5,307 bases of DNA from Candidatus Sulfotelmatobacter sp. GTDB taxonomy: Bacteria; Acidobacteriota; Terriglobia; Terriglobales; Acidobacteriaceae. Positions 1-5,180 of the stretch are shown here, in pieces. The notes below the pieces were generated by a model that was not told where the DNA came from, searched no databases, and saw only the letters and a list, made by a program, of their open reading frames with translations. The translations under genes were made by a program, and so were the position numbers. The stretch covers positions 1 to 5,307 of the forward strand of contig JASICF010000589.1 of NCBI GenBank assembly GCA_030044775.1, written 5' to 3'. How positions within the stretch are numbered: the stretch's first letter is position 1; every line of letters begins with the position of its first letter.

Positions 1-1049
1 ATGATCTGCTGGTCATCGACCCAGATATCAAATTTCCTTCCCACCACATCGATGTGCGTGGAAGAATCCCACTCCGCGCCCGTGTGCGCGCCATACGGAT
101 TGCCAAAGGCGATGTGCACGCCAGGATATTTCTCATCCTGAAGAATCTGCCCGATGATCTCTTTCAGCTCAATGTTTGTCCCGATGGCGAATTCGCCTAC
201 CCGATCGCTGTTTTCGTCGGTGTGCGTATACTTCCAGAAATCTTCTTCCAGTTCGCGGTTTTCCGAATGAGCCTCGGTCAGTCGATTGTTCTTCATGCGG
301 ATCGTGAGCGGATTCTCGCGCAGGTTGCCGAATTTCGCGCAAAGATAATCGCCCACCACCCCGTCGATCACAAAGGTTCCGTTCACTTCTCCCGGCGTAG
401 TAAAAATCTCTCCGCCCGGAAGATTTCCCCATTTCTCCGGGGTAATAATCCCGCTGGTTTTCAGCCACTTGTAGTTGTGATTCAAATCCGCCGTCAGATC
501 TGTTCCAGCCGCGGTTTTCGCCCGCACTCGCTGTGCTTTACGAACCATCGTCACGACCTTCGCGCTCAACCGGTCCACCTTTTGAAAATCCGCTCGCATC
601 CCTTCGAGCATGATTTGCCGGTTGATGTTCACCATGTGCGCATGCCGGATTTTCCGCCGGTTCACCACATCCGTCATCTGCATGCGCGAGTGCAGTTCAT
701 TCCTCTGCGCCTGCACGGCAAAAATCGATACCTGGCTGGTTTCAAGATCGGCGAGAATCTCGCCCGGTAAATCCTTCAGCGGCCGCTCGGCCCAGTCTTC
801 CAGCACCCAGACGTTATAGGGGGATCCCACGCTTTCGACCTCGCTCACGATTGCCGCGGCAATTTCCAGCGTCACTTCGTCCGTGATTACGCACACCTTT
901 TCTTGCGGCTGCACCCGCAGGCACACATTCACCGCATTCCGCGCCCCGAGTGAATACTCCGGATCGAAAGCCACAGGTTTTCGTTCGCCCCAGCCGCGCT
1001 GCCTCGGCGTCCCTATGGAAGATTTCGATCCATCTGTAGAAATAGCCAT
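1..1049 (-). CDS. M29-family metallo-aminopeptidase (AmpS/aminopeptidase T type), 3' end cut by window edge
   Basis: The reverse strand reads 349 codons without a stop and runs off the left edge; only the last few residues seem missing. M29 enzymes are cytoplasmic dimetal exopeptidases that remove N-terminal amino acids. All the family's expected metal and catalytic residues can be placed: Glu221 in PGEV, Glu286 in GEFAIGTN, His312 in HIAFGNPYG, Tyr319 seven residues later, and His332/Asp334 in STHIDVV. The spacing between them resembles that of the Thermus and Staphylococcus enzymes. The first 30 or so residues (MAISTDGSKS...) look like a variable extension before the conserved region beginning near EYSLGARNAV. 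The start ATG overlaps the stop of the upstream ligase gene as TGATG, which argues for this start and for translational coupling. No signal peptide is visible. The family call is strong; the substrate is unknown, and a peptide made or modified by the neighbouring ligases is only an inference. Confidence 0.9.
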   Translation of the reverse strand, partial: MAISTDGSKSSIGTPRQRGWGERKPVAFDPEYSLGARNAVNVCLRVQPQEKVCVITDEVTLEIAAAIVSEVESVGSPYNVWVLEDWAERPLKDLPGEILADLETSQVSIFAVQAQRNELHSRMQMTDVVNRRKIRHAHMVNINRQIMLEGMRADFQKVDRLSAKVVTMVRKAQRVRAKTAAGTDLTADLNHNYKWLKTSGIITPEKWGNLPGGEIFTTPGEVNGTFVIDGVVGDYLCAKFGNLRENPLTIRMKNNRLTEAHSENRELEEDFWKYTHTDENSDRVGEFAIGTNIELKEIIGQILQDEKYPGVHIAFGNPYGAHTGAEWDSSTHIDVVGRKFDIWVDDQQI

Positions 1050-1051
1050 CA
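1047..1051 (-). promoter_or_regulatory. TGATG stop-start overlap coupling ligase and aminopeptidase
   Basis: On the minus strand the TGA of the carboxylate-amine ligase (1051-1049) shares its A with the ATG of the aminopeptidase (1049-1047). I see no good independent Shine-Dalgarno just upstream, so terminating ribosomes probably reinitiate here. This fixes the aminopeptidase start and implies that both proteins come from one mRNA. Confidence 0.75.
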
Positions 1052-2188
1052 GCCGACTTTCATAACAGAAGCAGGCTCGGTTTCTTCCAGCCCTGCCTCC
1101 GTCTCCTCAATGATGTAATCGACCACTTTCTTGAAATCTCCAGTTTCCCGGTAAACTTTCAGCTGCCGGTCCGCGCCGCTGCCCCGTTCCAGCATCGTAT
1201 GGATGTATTCCAGTTCCTCGCGCGAATCGAGTTCATCCACCACATCGTCAACGAAATCTAGGTATTCCAAAATCAGATCCCGCGCCGGTACCTCGGTCTG
1301 CTTGCCGAAGTCGATCAGCTTTCCATCCAGTCCATACCGCGACGCGCGCCATTTGTTTTCCATAAGCAGCGCCCGTCGGTATAGGCGGAATCCCTGATTC
1401 GACGCGTGCAGCTTGTACAGCTTCGCCACCGTCGCCTGAATCAGCGCGGTAATGGCAATTGTCTCCTCGACGCGCATCGGAATATCGCACACGCGGAACT
1501 CGATGGTATTGAAGAACGGGTGCGGGCGAATGTCCCACCAGATTTTCTTTGCGTTATCGATGCAGTTGGTTTTGATCAGCAGCTTGATGAAATTTTCGTA
1601 CTCGCCCCAGCTCGGAAAATAATCCGGAATATTGGTGCGCGGAAACTTGTCGAAAACTTTACAGCGGTACGATTTCAGGCCGGTATCCATCCCCAGCCAA
1701 AAGGGAGAATTCGTCGACAAGGCAAGCAAGTGGGGCAAAAAGTACCGAGCGTGATTCATCATGTGAATCGCGGTCTCGCGATCCTCAATGCCAACATGCA
1801 CGTGCAAGCCGAAAATTAGATTCGCCCGCGCCACCAACTGCATGTCTTCAACGATATTCTTATACCGCTCGTCGGGATTAATCTCCTGCGTTCGCCAGTC
1901 CGAAAACGGGTGCGTCGCAACCGACGCCAGCCGCAACCCGTTCTCCCGCGCCAACCCGATGATGTGCCGGCGCAGTTCTTTTACCTCTGCTTTGGCCTCT
2001 TTGATGTTTTTGCAAACTCCAGTCCCTACCTCGACCACAGACTGGTGCATCTCGGCTTTCACTTTCTCTTGCAGGATCAACTTGCCCTTTTCGAGGATCT
2101 CCGCGTGAATATGCGACCGCAAATCCCGCGTCTGCGGGTCGATCGTCTGATATTCCTCTTCAATGCCGATGCTGAAAGTGGGTTTCAT
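1049..2188 (-). CDS. Carboxylate-amine ligase, YbdK/GCS2 family (glutamate-cysteine ligase type 2-like)
   Basis: The 379-residue product matches the length of the E. coli YbdK family (about 370). These proteins have a glutamine-synthetase-like fold and join a carboxylate to an amine using ATP; E. coli YbdK has weak glutamate-cysteine ligase activity, but the true substrate of most members is unknown. Visible motifs are GIEEEYQTID at 8-17 (acidic metal ligands Glu10-12), SVVEVGTGVC at 50-59, FGLHVHVGIED at 126-136 (His129, His131), DIRPHPFFNTIEFRVCDIP at 219-237 (Arg221, Glu230, Arg232) and ENKWRASRYGLDG at 277-289. The C-terminus is acidic (EETEAGLEETEP). ATG 2188 is the only reasonable start: the frame is open further upstream to a TGA but has no ATG, GTG or TTG there. 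No convincing Shine-Dalgarno precedes it. It overlaps the aminopeptidase gene by one base and diverges from the repeat-protein gene. The family is near certain, the substrate unknown. Confidence 0.93.
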   Translation of the reverse strand: MKPTFSIGIEEEYQTIDPQTRDLRSHIHAEILEKGKLILQEKVKAEMHQSVVEVGTGVCKNIKEAKAEVKELRRHIIGLARENGLRLASVATHPFSDWRTQEINPDERYKNIVEDMQLVARANLIFGLHVHVGIEDRETAIHMMNHARYFLPHLLALSTNSPFWLGMDTGLKSYRCKVFDKFPRTNIPDYFPSWGEYENFIKLLIKTNCIDNAKKIWWDIRPHPFFNTIEFRVCDIPMRVEETIAITALIQATVAKLYKLHASNQGFRLYRRALLMENKWRASRYGLDGKLIDFGKQTEVPARDLILEYLDFVDDVVDELDSREELEYIHTMLERGSGADRQLKVYRETGDFKKVVDYIIEETEAGLEETEPASVMKVG

Positions 2189-2259
2189 CGGTGCAGCGTG
2201 GACGGCCCGGCCGGCGGCTTTCTCCCCAAACCACTGGGCGACCTCGAAATGCGAGCGTC

Positions 2260-2275
2260 AACAGTATAACAGTGT
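2260..2275. promoter_or_regulatory. Tandem AACAGTRT pair overlapping a -10-like box for the ligase gene
   Basis: Two adjacent 8-bp units, AACAGTAT (2260-2267) and AACAGTGT (2268-2275), lie head to tail in the divergent spacer. Read on the minus strand they contain TATACT (2268-2263), a good -10 hexamer, which would give the ligase gene a leader of about 65 nt. No matching -35 box sits at the proper distance, so an activator or a weak promoter is possible. The pair could be an operator, but the evidence is only its position and repetition. Confidence 0.3.
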
Positions 2276-2307
2276 ACTTTCCGGGCCGGAGCGCAAGTTT
2301 CTTCATC

Positions 2308-2335
2308 TTGACAGAGCGTGCGCACAGGGTAGAAT
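2308..2335 (+). promoter_or_regulatory. Sigma70-type promoter for the repeat-protein gene
   Basis: A perfect TTGACA -35 hexamer (2308-2313) is followed after 16 bases by TAGAAT (2330-2335), one mismatch from the TATAAT -10 consensus. Transcription would start near 2342 and give a leader of about 92 nt before the ATG at 2434. No other hexamer pair in the spacer is as good. This suggests strong, vegetative-sigma transcription independent of the minus-strand genes. Confidence 0.65.
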
Positions 2336-2350
2336 TTCGCGGATGCTCAC

Positions 2351-2368
2351 GGCCTCATCGCTGAGGCC
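2351..2368 (+). promoter_or_regulatory. 5' leader hairpin of the repeat-protein mRNA
   Basis: GGCCTCA (2351-2357) and TGAGGCC (2362-2368) form a perfect 7-bp stem around a TCGC loop. It would lie about ten bases from the predicted transcript 5' end, a position typical of stems that protect mRNA from 5'-dependent decay. It has no following U-tract, so it is not a terminator. The stem is directly visible; the role is inferred. Confidence 0.45.
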
Positions 2369-2420
2369 AAGAAGCAGGATTCGGGCTGTAATATTTTGTT
2401 GCACCAACATTTACTTTCTC

Positions 2421-2429
2421 GGGGGAAGG
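2421..2429 (+). promoter_or_regulatory. Ribosome binding site of the repeat-protein gene
   Basis: The purine run GGGGGAAGG ends four bases before ATG 2434 and is the only Shine-Dalgarno-like stretch near the start. It supports this ATG, after which a proper signal peptide follows. Confidence 0.55.
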
Positions 2430-2433
2430 TCCA

Positions 2434-3546
2434 ATGCGGCTGTCGCAGAAATTCCAATCGAATACGTTTCGATCCATCGCCAGCTTCTCTGGTGTTTGCA
2501 TCATCCTTGTCTTCGCCGTCGTACTCGGTGCGTCCGCGCAAACCATTACCACCATCAACGTTTCGGGCGCGGGCACAGCCGCTGGCCAGGGAACTCAGGC
2601 TTATGGGATTAATACCGCCGGCACGGTCGTGGGCACCTGGAAAGATTCTTCCAACGTGAACCACGGCTTCGTCCAGAGTTCGAGCGGCACCATCACTACT
2701 TTCGACGCGCCCGGCGCAGGCACGGGAACAGACCAGGGCACAGCCGCCATTGCCATCAATGCTTCCGGTACGATCGTGGGCTACTATAAAGATTCCAGTA
2801 ACGCGTTCCACGGTTTCGAACGGACCGCTGCCGGCAAAATTGCGACCTTCAACGTCTCCGCCGCAGGCACTGGTGTGGACGAAGGAACCTTCCCTTACGG
2901 CATTAACAAATCCGGAGCCATCACCGGCTTCTACCTCGACAGCAGCGGCGTCTACCACGGCTTCGAGCGCTCTGCCAAAGGCGCCATCGCGACCATTAAC
3001 GTCTCCGGCGCCGGCACGGCGGCAGGGGAGGGAACGACGGCATTTGAAATCAACACGTCCGGGGAAATTGTTGGGTTCTACAAAGAGCCCAGTGGCGGCA
3101 CGTTGATTGATTCCGGCTTCACGCGCAGTGCGACCGGCACTATCACGACTTTCAACGTCTCCGGGGCAGATAAAACATTTTCCGGAGTAATCAACGACTC
3201 GGGCGAAACTGCCGGCTATTACTCCACCAGCACCGGCGGTTATGAAGGATTTGTCCAGACCTCGGCCGGTACCATCACGACCTTCGACATTTCCGGCTCA
3301 GCGGACATTTACGTCTACGGAATCAACGCAGGCGGAGTAGTCATTGGTTACTACCAGTTGAACTCAGGGGCCTATGAGGCCTTCTTGCGCGCCGGCGGCG
3401 GAAAAATCACGACATTTAACGTTTCCGGCGCTGGAACCAGTTCTGGTCTGGGGACGTTCGCTTACGGCATCAACACCGCGGGAACCACCGTTGGCACCTA
3501 TTCCGACAGCAGCGGCGTCTTCCACGGATTCATCCGGACAGAATAG
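2434..3546 (+). CDS. Secreted seven-repeat (GIN...HGF, HAF-like) protein, probable beta-propeller
   Basis: The 370-residue product starts with an export signal: basic MRLSQKFQSNTFR, a hydrophobic core at about 17-33 (VCIILVFAVVLG), and a likely signal peptidase I site ASA-QT after residue 35. Everything after that is seven consecutive repeats of 49, 49, 49, 52, 44, 44 and 45 residues. Each opens with TTF(N/D)V, has I-N-x-x-G in the middle followed by a VGYY-like strand, then HGF or a variant (SGF, EGF, EAF) and a G-x-I turn. The pattern resembles the 'extracellular repeat, HAF family' type, with HGF in place of HAF. It has no cysteine after the signal peptide, no membrane anchor and no recognisable catalytic motif. 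A periplasmic or extracellular binding or structural role is likely but not shown. It is convergent with the membrane-protein gene and divergent from the ligase, so it is transcribed alone from the promoter at 2308-2335. Confidence 0.88.
   Translation: MRLSQKFQSNTFRSIASFSGVCIILVFAVVLGASAQTITTINVSGAGTAAGQGTQAYGINTAGTVVGTWKDSSNVNHGFVQSSSGTITTFDAPGAGTGTDQGTAAIAINASGTIVGYYKDSSNAFHGFERTAAGKIATFNVSAAGTGVDEGTFPYGINKSGAITGFYLDSSGVYHGFERSAKGAIATINVSGAGTAAGEGTTAFEINTSGEIVGFYKEPSGGTLIDSGFTRSATGTITTFNVSGADKTFSGVINDSGETAGYYSTSTGGYEGFVQTSAGTITTFDISGSADIYVYGINAGGVVIGYYQLNSGAYEAFLRAGGGKITTFNVSGAGTSSGLGTFAYGINTAGTTVGTYSDSSGVFHGFIRTE
2548..3543 (+). repeat. Seven tandem protein-coding repeats (units about 132-156 bp)
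   Basis: Units span 2548-2694, 2695-2841, 2842-2988, 2989-3144, 3145-3276, 3277-3408 and 3409-3543. The first three are exactly 49 codons. Unit 4 has a three-residue insertion before its GF motif. Units 5 and 6 lack about five residues around the GAGT...GT segment. Synonymous positions differ widely between units, so the duplications look old and held by protein-level selection rather than by recent slippage. Units 1 and 7 share AYGINTAGT and are particularly alike. Confidence 0.85.
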
Positions 3547-3582
3547 CCCACGGAAAGCTGAGCCCAAACCGCACGGCAATCA

Positions 3583-3598
3583 CTAGCCAGTCGGCTAG
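3583..3598. terminator. Weak hairpin between convergent genes
   Basis: CTAGCC (3583-3588) and GGCTAG (3593-3598) form a 6-bp stem with an AGTC loop in the convergent gap. It overlaps the TAG stop of the minus-strand membrane-protein gene. There is no U-tract on either strand, so as an intrinsic terminator it would be poor; a boundary role is possible because both transcripts end here. The rest of the gap (3547-3582) shows nothing recognisable. Confidence 0.25.
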
Positions 3599-3942
3599 CC
3601 GGCGTGGTGTGCCCACGACCATGAGAGCCAAAGAAACACTGCGATCATCACAATCATCAGCCCGCTCAGGCAGAGTGACAAGACAGAAAGAAAATTACGC
3701 ATCGGCCGCCCGGGCAATAAGGACTTCGACAGGAGAACAATCGCGAACAGTTGCGCCACCAAAGTTCCGGCCACGCCATACATCAGAAAAATCTCGCTGA
3801 AACCGCCAGCCACTGCGCCAATGCCGGTCGCCTTTACGCGCGACATCTGATAGAGCACACTGCCAAAAGCAATCAGAATCGGAATCCACGGCACCCAGGC
3901 CAGCACTATCCCCCACAAAAAACGCTTTGCGTTCGTTTCCAT
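3595..3942 (-). CDS. Small three-helix membrane protein of unknown function
   Basis: The 115-residue product is strongly hydrophobic with three likely membrane helices, at about 9-31 (WGIVLAWVPWIPILIAFG), 47-72 (GFSEIFLMYGVAGTLVAQLF) and 84-109 (FLSVLSLCLSGLMIVMIAVF). Short polar loops carry Arg35/Lys37 and Lys73/Arg79/Arg82. I do not recognise a family and see no catalytic motif. It starts six bases after the ATP-grasp stop, so the two are almost surely co-transcribed and perhaps translationally coupled; no strong Shine-Dalgarno is present. The position suggests a membrane partner of the ATP-grasp enzyme or its product, for instance in anchoring or export, but this is only context. The ATG at 3942 is the natural start, with Lys and Arg before the first helix. 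Confidence 0.75.
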   Translation of the reverse strand: METNAKRFLWGIVLAWVPWIPILIAFGSVLYQMSRVKATGIGAVAGGFSEIFLMYGVAGTLVAQLFAIVLLSKSLLPGRPMRNFLSVLSLCLSGLMIVMIAVFLWLSWSWAHHAG

Positions 3943-3948
3943 TTCGAC

Positions 3949-4929
3949 TTACGCTTTCGGTTTTTTCTTCGCAGTCGCCGCCTTGCTCGGTGCTTTGCCC
4001 GCCAGAAACCCCGCCCATCTTAACTCCTTCGCTGGATCCTCTCCCGACTGCGCCATCTGGACCGCCATTTCCGCTACGGCATTCACGATCCAGTCAAAGT
4101 TTTCTTGTCCGACCGATGTAATCTCCGCATCCGGTGCGGGATTCAGAAAGTCAATCGCATACGGCACGCCTTTCTCCACGGCAAATTCCACCGTATTCAG
4201 GTCGTAGCCGAGCACGCGGCACAGCGTCAAAGCATCTTTTTCGATTTGCTCCTTCAATCTCGCCGATGACGGCGGAGGATTTCCTTTTACATACCGTTCA
4301 TGATGCGGCGCCCGCGGATCGTACTTCATAATGTGCACTTTTTCCTGCCCCACCACGTAGCAGCGGTAATACTCCTCAAAATTCACGGCGCGCTGCAGCG
4401 TCATGCACAAGTCGCCCGTCTGGTTGTAATGCTGGAAAAACTCTTCCGGCGAGTGCACGTGATACACGTGCTTCCATCCCCCTCCCGAATAAGGCTTTAG
4501 AAAAGCAGGGAAGCCGACGTAATCGAAAAGCTCCTGCCAATTGAGCGGATACATCAGATTGCGCATTGAGCGGTCGGTCGTTCCTTCCGGGTGCTTGTTG
4601 TGCGGCAGAATCACTGTCGGCGGAATCGCCACTCCGACTTTGTGCGCCAGCGCGTAATTGAAAAATTTATCGTCCGCCGTCCACCAAAACGGATTATTCA
4701 CCACGATCGTCCCGTGCAAGGCTGCATTCTTCAGATACGCGCGGTAAAACTGAATATCCTGCGAAATCCGGTCGATGATGACCTCATATTTCTTCGGCTC
4801 ATCCATCCGAACGCCGCCAATCTTCACGAACTCCGCTTCCACTCCGTCGATATTCATGGAGTTGATCTTCTCGACCAACGCCGGAGGAAAAGTATTTTCC
4901 ATTCCAAATAAAATGCCAATCTTCTTCAT
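3949..4929 (-). CDS. ATP-grasp carboxylate-amine ligase (RimK/glutathione synthetase-like)
   Basis: The 326-residue product has the layout of a stand-alone ATP-grasp ligase, which activates a carboxylate as an acyl phosphate and joins it to an amine. An N-terminal Rossmann-like part (MKKIGILFG onward) ends in VIIDRISQD at 50-58. A linker DKFFNYALAHKVGVAIPPT (87-105) resembles the family's D-K-x(n)-G-x-P-x-P-x-T segment. FPAFLKPYSGGGWKHV (140-155) supplies the ATP lysine Lys145 and the glycine-rich loop. Glu185/Glu186 lie in the nucleotide-side region, and TVEFAVEKG plus AIDFLNPAPD (Glu248, Asp260, Asn263) are the likely Mg ligands. A short basic tail, APSKAATAKKKPKA, follows the domain. The start is well supported by AAGGAAG six bases upstream. 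It sits between an esterase gene and a small membrane-protein gene, all on the minus strand. Substrates cannot be inferred from the sequence. The superfamily call is strong, the subfamily uncertain. Confidence 0.88.
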   Translation of the reverse strand: MKKIGILFGMENTFPPALVEKINSMNIDGVEAEFVKIGGVRMDEPKKYEVIIDRISQDIQFYRAYLKNAALHGTIVVNNPFWWTADDKFFNYALAHKVGVAIPPTVILPHNKHPEGTTDRSMRNLMYPLNWQELFDYVGFPAFLKPYSGGGWKHVYHVHSPEEFFQHYNQTGDLCMTLQRAVNFEEYYRCYVVGQEKVHIMKYDPRAPHHERYVKGNPPPSSARLKEQIEKDALTLCRVLGYDLNTVEFAVEKGVPYAIDFLNPAPDAEITSVGQENFDWIVNAVAEMAVQMAQSGEDPAKELRWAGFLAGKAPSKAATAKKKPKA

Positions 4930-4935
4930 GTCAAA

Positions 4936-4942
4936 CTTCCTT
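4936..4942 (-). promoter_or_regulatory. Ribosome binding site of the ATP-grasp gene
   Basis: AAGGAAG on the minus strand lies six bases before ATG 4929, the best Shine-Dalgarno of any gene here. It overlaps the 10-bp palindrome CCTTATAAGG (4939-4948), and next to it GGCT-GAAA-AGCC (4947-4958, plus strand) could form a small stem. Access to this site might therefore depend on local RNA structure. Confidence 0.6.
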
Positions 4943-4960
4943 ATAAGGCTGAAAAGCCGA

Positions 4961-5026
4961 TGTCATTCCGAATGCGGCTCAAACCCGTGTCATTCCGAAT
5001 GCGGCTCAAACCGATGTCATTCCGAA
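4961..5026. repeat. 27-bp tandem direct repeats, 2.4 copies
   Basis: Units start at 4961, 4988 and 5015, exactly 27 bp apart. The first two are identical for 25 bases, from TGTCATTCCGAATGCGGCTC onward through AAACC, and differ only in their last two bases. The third keeps only TGTCATTCCGAA and then changes into a GC-rich hairpin. There is no unique spacer between units, so this is not a CRISPR. The core GTCATTCCGA resembles the ends of small dispersed palindromic elements common in acidobacterial intergenic DNA. The repeats lie within the spacer upstream of the ATP-grasp start. Confidence 0.8.
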
Positions 5027-5048
5027 CCGGGCGGCGCCCGGTGAGGAA
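5020..5048. repeat. Imperfect palindrome with GC-rich core (REP-like)
   Basis: ACCGGGC (5026-5032) pairs with GCCCGGT (5036-5042) around a GGC loop. After two opposed GA pairs, TTCC (5020-5023) pairs with GGAA (5045-5048). The whole can fold as one 29-base stem-loop on either strand. It begins inside the third 27-bp unit, so the tandem copies may have arisen from the end of such an element. Confidence 0.6.
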
Positions 5049-5070
5049 CCTGCTTTTCCTTTACAGCTTT

Positions 5071-5130
5071 GTCATCCTGAGCGAAGATTGCCGATCGCCA
5101 AAGCGATCGGCAATCGCAGTCGAAGGATCT
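5071..5130. repeat. MITE/REP-like palindromic element with perfect 13-bp stem
   Basis: GATTGCCGATCGC (5086-5098) and GCGATCGGCAATC (5103-5115) form a perfect 13-bp stem with a CAAA loop. Outside it, GTCATCCTGAGCGA and GTCGAAGGATCT form the characteristic flanks, with ATCCT (5074-5078) able to pair with AGGAT (5124-5128). Elements with such flanks and a variable inner stem are widespread in bacterial intergenic DNA. There is no U-tract, so it is more likely a dispersed repeat than a terminator, although it could pause transcription or protect RNA between the esterase and ATP-grasp genes. Confidence 0.75.
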
Positions 5131-5138
5131 CGCGCTAG

Positions 5139-5180
5139 CCCCTAGCCCCTAACCCCTAACCCCTAACCCCTAACCCCTAA
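5139..5180. repeat. Heptanucleotide tandem repeat CCCCTAR x6 (TTAGGGG on the minus strand)
   Basis: One CCCCTAG unit (5139-5145) and five CCCCTAA units (5146-5180) follow without interruption, preceded by a partial CTAG. The minus strand, which is the sense strand of the flanking genes, has six GGGG runs separated by three-base loops and fits the G-quadruplex consensus in both DNA and RNA. The esterase stop codon TAG (5179-5177) is built into the first unit. Perfect short units are prone to slippage, so the copy number may vary between strains. Confidence 0.9.

Noticed and set aside
54..770. A 238-residue plus-strand open frame
   Set aside because: It is antisense to the M29 aminopeptidase, whose catalytic residues are all present on the minus strand. 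The plus-strand product shows no recognisable motif.
2347..2958. A 203-residue minus-strand open frame antisense to the repeat-protein gene
   Set aside because: It is a shadow of the GC-rich repeats on the other strand. The plus-strand gene has a promoter, ribosome site, signal peptide and clear repeats.
4961..5026. CRISPR-like short direct repeats
   Set aside because: The units are directly adjacent with no unique spacers, there are fewer than three full copies, and no cas gene is present.
5071..5130. Intrinsic terminator of the esterase gene
   Set aside because: The stem is strong, but no U-tract follows in the minus-strand direction, and the flanking sequences match a dispersed palindromic element better.
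4960..5145. A 61-residue plus-strand open frame with internal MSFRMRLKP repeats
   Set aside because: It is a translation of the 27-bp tandem units and the palindromic element. It has no ribosome binding site and no protein-like composition. Such frames are frequent false gene calls over these repeats.
5139..5180. Eukaryotic or linear-chromosome telomere
   Set aside because: The tract is only six units long, is internal, and lies between bacterial genes, overlapping a stop codon. It is a bacterial heptanucleotide microsatellite.
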